64,000 bases of DNA from contig NZ_QFRJ01000003.1 of the NCBI RefSeq assembly GCF_003143775.1, positions 119,122-183,121 of the forward strand, in the 5' to 3' direction. The first letter of the stretch is position 1. The number at the start of each line of letters is the position of its first letter. The translations under genes were made by a program, and so were the position numbers. This stretch comes from Brumimicrobium oceani (GTDB taxonomy: Bacteria; Bacteroidota; Bacteroidia; Flavobacteriales_D; Crocinitomicaceae). Shown here piece by piece: positions 1-8,372 of this stretch. Under the pieces are notes generated by a model. That model did no database searches. It had not been told where the DNA came from and saw only the letters and a list, made by a program, of their open reading frames with translations.

Positions 1-139
1 AAGAAATAATACAGTAAGGAGTAGCGAGTATCAAGTCGGGATTTGAAAACACTCAGTATTGAAAAATTAATAAACAAGCTTTATGAAGCCCCCAAAAAAA
101 ATTGTAAATTAGTGAGATTAATATGAAATCAAAACTATT

Positions 140-862
140 ATGAAGCCATTAAAACTCATTCTATCAATATCGCTAAGCATATTATTATTGGCATGCAACA
201 AAAAAGATATTGAGAAAAAAAGTAGCAGTAGTGCCAAAAACAACTGTTTTCTCAACTCTAACCTTCCTTCAATGGGAAATATATTATCACAAAATCAACA
301 AAATGAATACTTTGAAATATGGAAGTCTCTCGTGATGAATAAAAGCGCTATGTCGGAATCATATTTTGATGCACATATAGTTGATTACAAAATTTCATCA
401 ATAGCTTGGAATGCCGGTGTTTCATTTAGAATCGATTATCAATTAAAAATCGATTGGATGACTATTAATTGCCAGGATGAGTTTCTAGTAACAATGAATT
501 CTTCGTACGAAGCGTTTGAACACCTAAACATACCTAGAGATGTAAATTTTGATGAAAGCCAAATTGATTTTAACATTAATAATATGGTTCATTCCGAAAT
601 TAGTTCATATAATTTGTTAGACCAATTAAAATACAACAATTGTGATGAATTGAAAACAGCCATTAAAGACTCTACGGGGTACCAAGTTGCAGTGCCCGAT
701 CGCGCAACATATTATGTTCCTGGTAAATTACCAAGAGAAGATGGAGATCCTTATGTTTTAATTATTGGTACAATTAACAACCAAGAAAACAAATGCCTAA
801 AGGGACACATAAACTTAAACACCGGAGAGTGGGAGGCTTGGGAAGATGTTTGCGTGCAATAA
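140..862 (+). CDS. Putative lipoprotein of unknown function
   Basis: The 240-residue product starts with a short basic N-terminus, a hydrophobic stretch and the lipobox LLAC (Cys19) followed by NKKD, so it should be lipidated and exported. Beyond that I recognise no domain. The mature part is mostly polar, with cysteines near 36, 111, 169 and late in the chain, and a C-terminal stretch (YVLIIGTINNQ...GHINLNTGEWEAW) that looks like beta strands. The gene is monocistronic as far as the window shows; the 139 bases before it hold no other gene. The start is supported by the lipoprotein signal beginning at its first residue. Confidence 0.75.
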   Translation: MKPLKLILSISLSILLLACNKKDIEKKSSSSAKNNCFLNSNLPSMGNILSQNQQNEYFEIWKSLVMNKSAMSESYFDAHIVDYKISSIAWNAGVSFRIDYQLKIDWMTINCQDEFLVTMNSSYEAFEHLNIPRDVNFDESQIDFNINNMVHSEISSYNLLDQLKYNNCDELKTAIKDSTGYQVAVPDRATYYVPGKLPREDGDPYVLIIGTINNQENKCLKGHINLNTGEWEAWEDVCVQ

Positions 863-882
863 CAGCATTTGAATATTAGCTA

Positions 883-1230
883 TTACTTCTTACAACATCC
901 ATCCAAACTATTGTAGGCTTCCTCAGTTGGTTCAACATCATTGGCTTTAAAACCTGAAAGGGCAATTGCTTTTTCAATTTCTTCTAAATTCGTCTTTTTT
1001 GAATTGTAAGTAACCGTAATTGTGTTTGTTTCTGCATCGATTTTCACCTTTCTCACTCCTTTGGTATTTTGATCTACCCTAAGGAATATATTTCGATCAC
1101 ATGATTCACATTCAGAACAATGGTCACAGAAAATTTCAGTTTCAATTACTGTAGTTTTAATTTTTCCTTCTTGACTTTATGCAAAGTGGATTGAGCCAAG
1201 AAATAACAATGTTAAAAGCAGATTTTTCAT
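883..1230 (-). pseudogene. Heavy-metal-associated (HMA) domain protein, interrupted by an in-frame stop
   Basis: Translating the minus strand from the ATG at 1230 gives MKNLLLTLLFLGSIHFA, then a TAA codon at 1177-1179, then SQEGKIKTT and a continuous 97-residue HMA-like domain ending ...DGCCKK at the TAA at 883-885. Reading the stop as CAA (Gln) would give an ordinary signal peptide cleavage region (FAQSQ), so one C-to-T change explains it. The domain has a cysteine cluster FCDHCSECESC where HMA domains carry their CxxC metal site, plus a C-terminal CC pair. The family traffics copper, mercury or similar ions. No ATG follows the stop within the domain, so restart is unlikely. A sequencing error is the main alternative. 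Confidence 0.75.
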
Positions 1231-1454
1231 TTATTTAATTTTAATTAATAAGCATTTTTTTCTGTAAACTCGCTTTAGCTTTAAATAGCGTTGAACAGTA
1301 AAAAAACAATACAGTTATTGTATCTTTAAACTATTTCATTCAAAAATACTTAATTGCTAATATAAAAAAATGAAACGATTTATCACACTTCACATCAACT
1401 TATGCCATAATGACGCATAAAAATTCAAGGAACAGATTTTGACATCCAAAAACC

Positions 1455-2318
1455 ATGAAGACAATCCAAACTCAAAAAGGAAGAACATTAGAAGCTATAA
1501 TCTATCCATTATTGGTTTTGATTATCATGTGGGTTGTATTTTTAATTGACAGATATTTTCATTTAGATTTATACAAATACGGTGTGAAACCGCAAACCGT
1601 AGAAGGTATCAAAGGAATTTTCCTGATGCCTTTTATCCATGGTCAACGCGATTTTTCTCATATCATTAACAATTCAATCCCCACGTTTATGCTACTTGGT
1701 GCGTTGATTTACTTTTATAGAGAAATTGCCTTGTACGTTGTACTATTCATTTGGCTGGGTGCCGGATTTTTATTGTGGTATTTAGCTGTTAACACACAAT
1801 CTTACCACATTGGAATGTCAGGGGTAATTTACGGTTTATTCGGATTTTTATTCATCAGCGGTTTCTTCAAAAAGTATTTACCATTACAAGCCATTTCCTT
1901 GGCTGTGGCTTTCGTTTATGGCTCTATGATTTGGGGGATTTTCCCGATGGAACAAGGCGTTTCTTGGGAAGGGCATTTATCCGGTTTCTTGGTTGGTGCT
2001 ATAGTCGCAGTTGCCTTCCGTAAAAAAGGACCTGTCCCACCAAAATACCGCTATGAAATTGAAAAAGAAATGGGAATAGAGCCACCGGATTTAGAGGGTG
2101 AATGGAAAGAACGCAGAAGAATTTGGGAAGAACAACAACTACAAAAACAAGAGGAAATTCAGCAAAGAGTTGAAGCCCTAGAAGCCAAAAAACAATTGCA
2201 AGAAAACCCAAAGAATCAATCAACAGAAAACAGTTCAACCGATTCAAAAAACAGTTCTTCAACACAAGGTTTTGGAGTGAATTACCATTTCATTCCCAAG
2301 AAAAAGAAGGAGGATTGA
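1455..2318 (+). CDS. Rhomboid family intramembrane serine protease
   Basis: The 287-residue protein has about six membrane segments in residues 15-190, followed by a charged Glu/Gln/Lys-rich, then Ser/Asn-rich cytoplasmic tail. The rhomboid catalytic dyad is visible: Ser122 in GMSG and His174 in WEGHLSG. The family's HxxxN motif is at His69-Asn73 (HIINN). Rhomboids cleave transmembrane substrates within the bilayer; the substrate here is unknown. The gene stands alone and is followed by a structured-RNA candidate and a bidirectional terminator before the convergent menD. The long low-complexity tail is unusual for a bacterial rhomboid but otherwise the protein is typical. Confidence 0.9.
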   Translation: MKTIQTQKGRTLEAIIYPLLVLIIMWVVFLIDRYFHLDLYKYGVKPQTVEGIKGIFLMPFIHGQRDFSHIINNSIPTFMLLGALIYFYREIALYVVLFIWLGAGFLLWYLAVNTQSYHIGMSGVIYGLFGFLFISGFFKKYLPLQAISLAVAFVYGSMIWGIFPMEQGVSWEGHLSGFLVGAIVAVAFRKKGPVPPKYRYEIEKEMGIEPPDLEGEWKERRRIWEEQQLQKQEEIQQRVEALEAKKQLQENPKNQSTENSSTDSKNSSSTQGFGVNYHFIPKKKKED

Positions 2319-2334
2319 TACAACAAAAAACACA

Positions 2335-2380
2335 ATTCGAAGATACACCGTTGGACTGTTGGTTAAATCGTCTGTTGTTG
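2335..2380. repeat. Short dispersed repeat, copy C of the CGAAGATACA family
   Basis: This stretch starts with AATTCGAAGATACA and continues to TTAAATCGTCTGTTGTTG. It resembles copies at 7051-7105 and 7149-7238, which share the first block and a later AA(A)CGTC...TTGTT block. It lies just 3' of the rhomboid gene. Boundaries are approximate. Confidence 0.4.
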
Positions 2381-2401
2381 TTCTTCAATGACTCAATTAA
2401 T

Positions 2402-2491
2402 CGAAGCCCATTTCTGCGAAAGGGATAGTAACGGCATCCTTTGCCCCTTCAGGCAGAGATATAGTGGAAAGTCCGACGCTGACATTTTTTT
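2402..2491 (+). ncRNA. Structured RNA candidate, possibly Flavo-1-like
   Basis: The segment contains GGAT...ATCC pairing around AGTAACGGC (about 2422-2440), then the hairpin TGCC-CCTTCA-GGCA (about 2442-2455), then GATATAGTGGAAAGTCCGAC, and ends in a run of seven T. From memory, very similar blocks (AAAGGGAT...AACGG.ATCC, GATATAG.GGAAAG.CCGAC) recur at many intergenic sites in Flavobacteriia, and the Flavo-1 RNA motif is the class I would test first. Identity with Flavo-1 is inference. The T run fits an independent short transcript, and also forms half of the following terminator. Confidence 0.4.
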
Positions 2492-2526
2492 CTTGTTTAA
2501 TAAAAATTATTTACTCAAGAAAAAAA
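2485..2526. terminator. Bidirectional terminator between the rhomboid gene and menD
   Basis: A perfect 11-bp inverted repeat, TTTTTTTCTTG (2485-2495) and CAAGAAAAAAA (2516-2526), with a 20-base loop. The T and A runs give a U tract in both directions, fitting the convergent genes on either side. Confidence 0.5.
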
Positions 2527-2565
2527 TGGCTGGGATTCGCCCAAGAAAAAAGCACTAAAATGATT

Positions 2566-4299
2566 CTACATTTCCAAAACCGGAATATCCTTCACCTTTG
2601 TTTTCTCCAAATAATCCAATAGAATCTTTCCACTTTCATCACCATCTGTGAAGACCTCCATTATTGCTGGTCTGTCGTTGTCTTGAATTTCCATAAACAC
2701 ATCGAGTTGACTGTCAATTTCTAACATGGAATTCGCTGCGTAATAATTCACATTAAAAGCTTCTGCAATAGATTTGGCAGAGAAAGAATGTTTGGCTACA
2801 AAAAACTCATCACCTTGCGGAGTGCTTTTTGGACCTGGAATAATATTAAATATTCCGCCTCCTCCATTGTTAATCAAAAACACTCGGAAATTTGAAGGCA
2901 CATGGTGATTCCAAAATGCATTGCTATCATAGAAAAAGCTAATATCGCCGGTGATGAAAGTATGCAATTGTGTATCTCCAGCAATTGCATTTCCGATCGC
3001 TGTGCTTGTTGAACCGTCTATCCCACTTGTTCCGCGATTACAGTAGTAACTAATGCTCTTAATAGGATCAAAAAGCTGAGCATAGCGAATAACTGAACTG
3101 TTGGATAAATGCAAGCTACTTTGGTCTGGAATAGCATCCAAGATCAAATTAAAAACAGATAAATCTGAATACGGAGCCGTCTCCAAATACATCATGTGAT
3201 TGCCTTGCGTTAAATAATCTAACTGCTTCCATTGTTCTCCGTATCGTGAAGAGTTTCGATTAAAACCATCTTCTAAAAGGAAATCTAAAAAGGCATTCGC
3301 TTGTATTGGAATTGTCTTCGTTAAGGATTGGTAAGTATCCATATACGGAAACTCTTGCCCGATTTTCCAATTGTGTTTTGGCTTGAATTTCCTTAAATAG
3401 GTTTTTATCTTCTTGGAAATTACGGCTCCTCCAATGGTAATCAACAAATCGGGCTGATAGAGCGCTGGATTTTCTTCCAAGAAACTCGAGATCGTTCTGT
3501 CAATGCAATGAATAAAACCCCTATCCTGAAGATTACTTGTATTCTCCACAACAATGGCAACACTTCTATCATTGGCTAAATTCTTCAATTGTTCATTCAA
3601 ATATCCGTTTTTGGGCATTTGACCACACAATATTAATTTCCGAGGAGAATTATTCCAGATCTTTGTTAATTCCTCCTTCTGAGTAGAAGATAACTGAGGG
3701 TGAAGGTCTAAAACCTCTATCGAAGCTTGTGCATCTTTTGAAGATTCTACATTTTCGATCGTTTTATATAAAGGCTCTGTAAAAGGAAAATTGAAGTGAA
3801 CAGGTCCTCCTTTTGGAGATTTAGCGGTATTCAATACTTCATCAAGAGACCTATTATTGAACCATCTTTGATCATCAGAGTTTGGATTTTCAAACAAAGC
3901 CACCGAAGCACAAATATGATTATGAAAAACATTCTCTTGCCGAATGGTTTGTCCATCTCCTTGGTCTGTCCATTCACTTGGTCTATCTGCAGAAACAACG
4001 ATTAAAGGAATATTTCTGTAAAAAGCTTCACTCACGGCAGGATAATAATTTAAAAGCGCAGAACCAGAAGTACACATGACAGGAACAGGTGTGTTCGATT
4101 GTTCAGCCATTCCCATTGCATAAAAAGCAGCGCTTCTCTCATCTGGAATTACGAAACATTTAAAGCGTTCATCGTTCGCAAAACTAACCACAAGCGGTGC
4201 GTTTCTGGACCCAGGAGAAAATACAACATACTTCACTCCATGATTAAAAAACGATTCTACCAACTGTTGTACTCCAGCTTTTTCACTTACTTTTCCCAT
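2566..4299 (-). CDS. menD: 2-succinyl-5-enolpyruvyl-6-hydroxy-3-cyclohexene-1-carboxylate synthase (MenD)
   Basis: MenD is the thiamine-diphosphate enzyme that joins isochorismate and 2-oxoglutarate in menaquinone synthesis. The protein begins VQQLVESFFNHGVKYVVFSPGSRNAPL, a MenD signature, with the cofactor-activating Glu in PDERSAAFYAMG (Glu54 from the ATG) and, C-terminally, the ThDP/Mg motif GDISFFYDSNAFWN followed by NNGGGGIF. Length (577-581) is normal for the family. An in-frame GTG at 4311 lies 12 bases upstream of the ATG at 4299; I prefer the ATG. It is the last gene of a leftward group, 32-44 bases after a binding-protein-fold gene. No other men gene is in the window. Confidence 0.93.
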   Translation of the reverse strand: MGKVSEKAGVQQLVESFFNHGVKYVVFSPGSRNAPLVVSFANDERFKCFVIPDERSAAFYAMGMAEQSNTPVPVMCTSGSALLNYYPAVSEAFYRNIPLIVVSADRPSEWTDQGDGQTIRQENVFHNHICASVALFENPNSDDQRWFNNRSLDEVLNTAKSPKGGPVHFNFPFTEPLYKTIENVESSKDAQASIEVLDLHPQLSSTQKEELTKIWNNSPRKLILCGQMPKNGYLNEQLKNLANDRSVAIVVENTSNLQDRGFIHCIDRTISSFLEENPALYQPDLLITIGGAVISKKIKTYLRKFKPKHNWKIGQEFPYMDTYQSLTKTIPIQANAFLDFLLEDGFNRNSSRYGEQWKQLDYLTQGNHMMYLETAPYSDLSVFNLILDAIPDQSSLHLSNSSVIRYAQLFDPIKSISYYCNRGTSGIDGSTSTAIGNAIAGDTQLHTFITGDISFFYDSNAFWNHHVPSNFRVFLINNGGGGIFNIIPGPKSTPQGDEFFVAKHSFSAKSIAEAFNVNYYAANSMLEIDSQLDVFMEIQDNDRPAIMEVFTDGDESGKILLDYLEKTKVKDIPVLEM

Positions 4300-4343
4300 T
4301 TCACTTTTCACTTATTCATTTGTATAGAAATATACTTCGTATG

Positions 4344-5210
4344 CTAAAACAATTTAGTCTTATAATTTTCTGCCTCTTGCGCACTAATTAACTTCAGTTT
4401 TAGCAAGTATTTAATAACATTATCAAAGTCCTCATCAAACTTTTCACCGTCATAATTCCACTCGGTTTCGCTCAACCATTTGGTTACATCGTCTAGCTTT
4501 AAACCATACCTCCAGGCAAGGACCTCTGGGGTATTTTCATTTTCTTTTACAGACCTTGCTTTTTTGTTTACTACATCAAGCATTGTTTGCAATTCTTCCT
4601 CATACTGCTCTGCTATTTCACTGCGCACTGCCACAACGAAACAAGGCCAAGGCGTAACCACCTCATCAATATAGCGACATTTTTTTTGCTCTGTGTAGGG
4701 ATGTGTTGTATACTTCTCCCATAAAAACGCTTGCGCTTCGTTGTGCGCCAATGCCCAAAGTCCACCATAAACGTCCCCCACACTGTTGAATCTCAATTTA
4801 TCAATATTCCACCCTTTCTGATCTGCCAAAACATAAGACATCAAGTGCGAACCAGAACCTTCTCGCGAAATAGCAAAAGTCTTCCCTTCTAATTCATCTG
4901 TTTGCTGAATCGATTTATCGTCGAAGGGTACGTGAATTCCCCAATGTAAGGGAGACTTCACATAAACCTGCAGTATCTTCGCATCCAATCCTTGCAAAAT
5001 AGCTCTTGAGATTCCTTCTGTTAACAAAACAGCTACATCTATGGTTTTGTTTTGTAAACCTTTGATCATTTGTCCTGTTCCTCCGCCCATATCTTCCCAG
5101 TGTAAAGCAATGTTTTCCTTTAAGAAATCTCCTTCTTGCATTGCCAACCTCCATGGTAAATTAAAGTGTTCTGGAACTCCTCCTATTTTTAACTTCATTT
5201 TATTCTTCAT
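4344..5210 (-). CDS. Periplasmic-binding-fold (SsuA/THI5-like) protein without signal peptide
   Basis: The 288-residue protein starts directly with the first strand of a type 2 periplasmic-binding fold (KLKIGGVPEHFNLPW) and shows family landmarks such as GGGTGQMIKGLQ, DVAVLLTEGIS, ISREGSGSH and GDVYGGLWAL. There is no signal peptide or lipobox, so it should be cytoplasmic and probably not a transport receptor. It resembles the family I know as Ca3427-like, found in fungi and Bacteroidota, of unknown function. Two starts are possible: the ATG at 5210, overlapping the exporter gene by 11 bases, or the ATG at 5198, one base after its stop. Either implies translational coupling. menD follows. A biosynthetic role is inference. 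Confidence 0.75.
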   Translation of the reverse strand: MKNKMKLKIGGVPEHFNLPWRLAMQEGDFLKENIALHWEDMGGGTGQMIKGLQNKTIDVAVLLTEGISRAILQGLDAKILQVYVKSPLHWGIHVPFDDKSIQQTDELEGKTFAISREGSGSHLMSYVLADQKGWNIDKLRFNSVGDVYGGLWALAHNEAQAFLWEKYTTHPYTEQKKCRYIDEVVTPWPCFVVAVRSEIAEQYEEELQTMLDVVNKKARSVKENENTPEVLAWRYGLKLDDVTKWLSETEWNYDGEKFDEDFDNVIKYLLKLKLISAQEAENYKTKLF

Positions 5211-6972
5211 TACCTAAAAATTGTTTTTCGTATAAATTCTTATAAAAACCATCTTTTGCCAAAAGCTCTTGATGACTTCCCCCTTCCATTACACGACCTT
5301 GATCTAATACTATTATTTTATCTGCGCGTTGAATTGTTGACAACCTGTGCGCAATTACAATAGATGTTCTTCCCACTGTTAACTGCTCTGTTGCTTTTTG
5401 AATTAATTCTTCACTTTCATTGTCTACACTTGAAGTGGCCTCATCCAAAATTAAGATATGTGGGTTAAAAACATAAGCCCGAATGAATGCCAATAATTGC
5501 TGTTGCCCAGTAGAGAGCACTCCTCCTCTCTCGCCAATTTCATATTCATAATTGTTTGGCAGTTTCATAATAAATTCATGAGCTCCAACTGCTTTCGCTG
5601 CTTCCATTACCTGCGCTTTTGAAATACTCCGATCCCCCAAGGTGATATTGTTCATAATTGTATCAGAGAATAAGAAAACATCTTGTAAAACAATGGAAAT
5701 GTTCTTTCTTAAATAAGTTAAATCAATATCTCGAATATCGGTTTCTCCAATCGTAATTGTTCCTTTCTGATATTCATAAAAACGAGAAAGTAAATTGACG
5801 ATGGAAGATTTTCCTGCACCTGTAGCTCCAACAAAAGCCACAGTTTGGTTAGGTTTTATGGTCAAATTAATATCCTTTAAAACCCAATCTTCGTCTTGGT
5901 AGGCGAACCAAACTTTATCAAAATGAATGTCTTTCTGAAAATCCAAACTCTTGATCTCCCCGGCATCCTGAATTACTTCGTCTCTATCCAGCGTTTTAAA
6001 AACACGTTCTGCACGAACAACTCCCCTCTGCAAGACATTAAATTTATCTGCTAATTGTCGAATTGGCCTATACAACATGTTTACCCACAAAGTGAATTTC
6101 ACAATTGTACCCGTTGAATCTGCTGAGATTGAAAGTCCACTTGCGATAGACCATGCGCTAAACACAATAAGGAAAGCGATGGATAAAGAAGTTAGAAATT
6201 CCACAACAGGAAAAAATATTGAATTGGCCCAAATGGTATCTACATGCGCTTGTCGGTGTCGTGCGTTAATTTTTGCGAAGCGTTCCTTCTCTACTTCCTC
6301 ACGATTAAACAACTGCAAAATAGACATTCCTGTTAAACGCTCTTGCACAAAAGTATTTAACCTGTTTACCTCAACACTTTCTTTTTGATAAGCCTTTTTC
6401 ATTGCTTTTGCAAAAATTCGAGTAGCCATTAAAAGCAAAGGAATTGGCAGTAAAACAAAGATTGTTAACATGGAGTTTGACATGAACATCCAAACGATAA
6501 TGGTGAGCAGCACCAGGATGTCCTTGAACATGTTAATGAGTCCTTGAGAGAATATTTCGGAAATAGCTTCAAGGTCAGAAACAATTCGTGTAACGACAGA
6601 ACCAATTGGAGTTTGATCAAAGTACTTCATCTTAAAAGACATGACATGCTTAAACAGCTTGATTCTGATGTCCTTAATTACAGATTGCGCAAGAAGGTTA
6701 GCGAAGAATGTCGTAAAAAACTGAAATACCGCTTCTAAAACCAACATTCCAATAATAATCATTGTCCATAGCCATAACGCGTCTGCATTTTGATCTTTTT
6801 CAATGTATTCATCCACCATATTCCCAATAATACTCGGTCGAAGTGGAGAAACCACCGCTAGACCTAATGTAAAAATAAAGGCTAGAAATAAATATTTCTT
6901 ATAGGGATTAACGTAAACGAACAAGCGTTTAAGTATATAGAAATCAAATATTGGTTTTTTAGTGTCACCCAT
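5200..6972 (-). CDS. ABC exporter, fused permease and ATPase (MsbA/MDR type half-transporter)
   Basis: The 590-residue protein has six predicted membrane helices in residues 20-320 and a C-terminal nucleotide-binding domain with Walker A GATGAGKSS (382-390), signature LSTGQ (486-490), Walker B ILILDE (506-511) and the H-loop IVIAHRLS. This is a homodimeric half-transporter of the lipid/multidrug exporter class; substrate unknown. It heads a leftward operon with the overlapping binding-fold protein and menD. A Bacteroidota -7 element lies so close to the ATG that the mRNA may be almost leaderless. Confidence 0.9.
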   Translation of the reverse strand: MGDTKKPIFDFYILKRLFVYVNPYKKYLFLAFIFTLGLAVVSPLRPSIIGNMVDEYIEKDQNADALWLWTMIIIGMLVLEAVFQFFTTFFANLLAQSVIKDIRIKLFKHVMSFKMKYFDQTPIGSVVTRIVSDLEAISEIFSQGLINMFKDILVLLTIIVWMFMSNSMLTIFVLLPIPLLLMATRIFAKAMKKAYQKESVEVNRLNTFVQERLTGMSILQLFNREEVEKERFAKINARHRQAHVDTIWANSIFFPVVEFLTSLSIAFLIVFSAWSIASGLSISADSTGTIVKFTLWVNMLYRPIRQLADKFNVLQRGVVRAERVFKTLDRDEVIQDAGEIKSLDFQKDIHFDKVWFAYQDEDWVLKDINLTIKPNQTVAFVGATGAGKSSIVNLLSRFYEYQKGTITIGETDIRDIDLTYLRKNISIVLQDVFLFSDTIMNNITLGDRSISKAQVMEAAKAVGAHEFIMKLPNNYEYEIGERGGVLSTGQQQLLAFIRAYVFNPHILILDEATSSVDNESEELIQKATEQLTVGRTSIVIAHRLSTIQRADKIIVLDQGRVMEGGSHQELLAKDGFYKNLYEKQFLGNEE

Positions 6973-6976
6973 ACCG

Positions 6977-6984
6977 CAAAAATA
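6977..6984 (-). promoter_or_regulatory. -7 promoter element for the ABC exporter operon
   Basis: On the minus strand this reads TATTTTTG, matching TAnnTTTG, with only four bases between it and the ATG at 6972. No convincing -33 TTTG is visible at the usual distance, so this is a weak call. Confidence 0.3.
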
Positions 6985-7050
6985 GCCTGTCAGATGAGAT
7001 TTTCATACTTTTGTGGCATAATTTATCCTAATAACAAAAGATAGCCAATA

Positions 7051-7105
7051 ATTCGAAGATACAATGTAGGGAGGTTTTGTAAAACGTCCTTGCCATTGTT
7101 AAAAT
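7051..7105. repeat. Short palindromic repeat, copy A
   Basis: The unit runs ATTCGAAGATACAATGTA...AAAACGTCCTTGCCATTGTT. Its ends form ACAATG...CATTGT, and an inner GGTTTT..AAAAC pairing is possible. Copy B lies 45 bases downstream and copy C at 2335. It sits in the 315-base gap between the divergent exporter and rlmB genes. Confidence 0.5.
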
Positions 7106-7148
7106 ATGGACAATTTCAAAAATTGAACATGTCAAAAGATAATCATCA

Positions 7149-7238
7149 ATCGAATATACAATGTAGACGATTACTCCCTTTGGTCATGAGATCGCTTCGC
7201 TAAGTTTGCAAATCGTCCGTTATCATTGTTAAAAATAC
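7149..7238. repeat. Short palindromic repeat, copy B, with extended loop
   Basis: It shares AT(C)GAA.ATACAATGTA and TCATTGTTAAAAATA with copy A. The arms GACGATT (7166-7172) and AATCGTC (7211-7217), enclosed by ACAATG and CATTGT, give a hairpin of about 13 bp with a loop of about 38 bases. The loop itself holds GAGATCGCTTCGCTAAG, a small secondary stem. The rest of 6973-7287 holds no gene. Confidence 0.5.
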
Positions 7239-7287
7239 AAGCTAATTCAAAAACTAGCATTAACTTTGCACTTTACAATAGTAAGAT

Positions 7288-8043
7288 ATGTCAAATAGAA
7301 AAGGTGAGATAGAAGATTTAATTTTTGGAGTTCATGCTGTAATTGAAGCAATTGATGCCCGAAAAGAAATCAATAAAATAATGATTCAGCGCGGAATGGA
7401 TAAAGCGCTTTTTAAAGAATTAAAAGAAGCTTTAGCAAATAAAAAGTATACTTTACAGTTTGTTCCTGCTGAGAAGCTAAACCGCCTAACGCAGAAAAAC
7501 CACCAAGGAGTAATCGCCTTTATTTCGCCTGTTATCTATCATGAACTGTCTGATGTTTTAGCGGACGTTTTTGAAAGAGGAGATATTCCCAACTTCTTAG
7601 TACTCGATAGAATTACAGATGTTAGAAATTTTGGAGCAATTGCAAGAACGGCAGAATGTTCAGGTGTTCATGCCATCATTGTTCCGGACAAAAATTCCGC
7701 TTTAATTACCAGCGATTCCATCAAAACTTCTTCTGGTGCTCTACATAAAATCCCCGTTTGCAAAACAAGAAATCTTGAAGAATCTGTGGCTTTTTTAAAG
7801 GAGTCAGGATTGCGCATTGTAGCGTGTACAGAAAAAACGCATGATTTAGTTTTTGATGTAACCATGACTGGCCCAACTGCGATTATTATGGGTTCTGAGG
7901 AAGACGGAATTTCTGCCGAACTTTTAAAACTAGCTCATCAACGTGCTAAAATTCCATTATTAGGTACTGTTTCTTCCTATAACGTTGGGGTTTCTGCAGG
8001 AATTGTATTGTACGAAAAAATGAGACAAATGATTTTGAGTTAA
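7288..8043 (+). CDS. rlmB: 23S rRNA 2'-O-ribose methyltransferase, TrmH/RlmB type (SPOUT)
   Basis: The 251-residue protein has a short N-terminal RNA-binding domain (IFGVHAVIEAI) and the three SPOUT motifs that form the trefoil knot: NFGAIAR (114-120), IMGSEEDGIS (200-209) and SYNVGVSAGI (230-239). This pattern fits the S-adenosylmethionine-dependent methylation of a 23S rRNA guanosine (Gm2251 in E. coli). Other TrmH-family substrates cannot be excluded from sequence. A TAACTTTG element at 7261-7268 is a plausible -7 box 19 bases before the ATG. A terminator follows closely. Confidence 0.88.
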   Translation: MSNRKGEIEDLIFGVHAVIEAIDARKEINKIMIQRGMDKALFKELKEALANKKYTLQFVPAEKLNRLTQKNHQGVIAFISPVIYHELSDVLADVFERGDIPNFLVLDRITDVRNFGAIARTAECSGVHAIIVPDKNSALITSDSIKTSSGALHKIPVCKTRNLEESVAFLKESGLRIVACTEKTHDLVFDVTMTGPTAIIMGSEEDGISAELLKLAHQRAKIPLLGTVSSYNVGVSAGIVLYEKMRQMILS

Positions 8044-8072
8044 GTCAATTCAAAAATATAATATAGCTAATG

Positions 8073-8100
8073 ACCGAGAATAAAAGTTCTCGGTTTTTTT
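8073..8100 (+). terminator. Intrinsic terminator after rlmB
   Basis: Perfect 8-bp stem ACCGAGAA / TTCTCGGT with loop TAAAAG, followed by a T run. It lies 30 bases after the stop codon. Confidence 0.85.
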
Positions 8101-8317
8101 ATGCCCGTAGAATCATTATCCCTGCCATCAATCCAAAACGCTAATTCCTTTACTTTTGTCTTTCATTGAAAGTTAAATCAAGATTAAAAATTAATCAAAA
8201 ATTCGAAATGATTCAATAAAGTAAAGCACATATGATTTTCTAAGATAAGGCGCTATAAAGCTTAATGAGAGAACCATAAAAAAGACCTTTAAAAATTAAA
8301 TATTAGTCTATTATTTT
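8101..8317. other. Gap between rlmB terminator and helicase promoter
   Basis: No gene is evident. A TACTTTTG at 8151-8158 matches the -7 consensus but has no -33 partner. It could start a longer leader for the helicase gene or be chance. Confidence 0.4.
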
Positions 8318-8345
8318 TTTGTTCCCGAAAAAGGGCGTACTTTTG
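8318..8345 (+). promoter_or_regulatory. Bacteroidota promoter for the SF2 helicase gene
   Basis: TTTG at 8318-8321, a 16-base spacer, then TACTTTTG at 8338-8345. Transcription would begin near 8352, about 20 bases before the ATG at 8373. Confidence 0.6.
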
Positions 8346-8372
8346 TACCCCAATTTTTGAGACAATCAAGAT

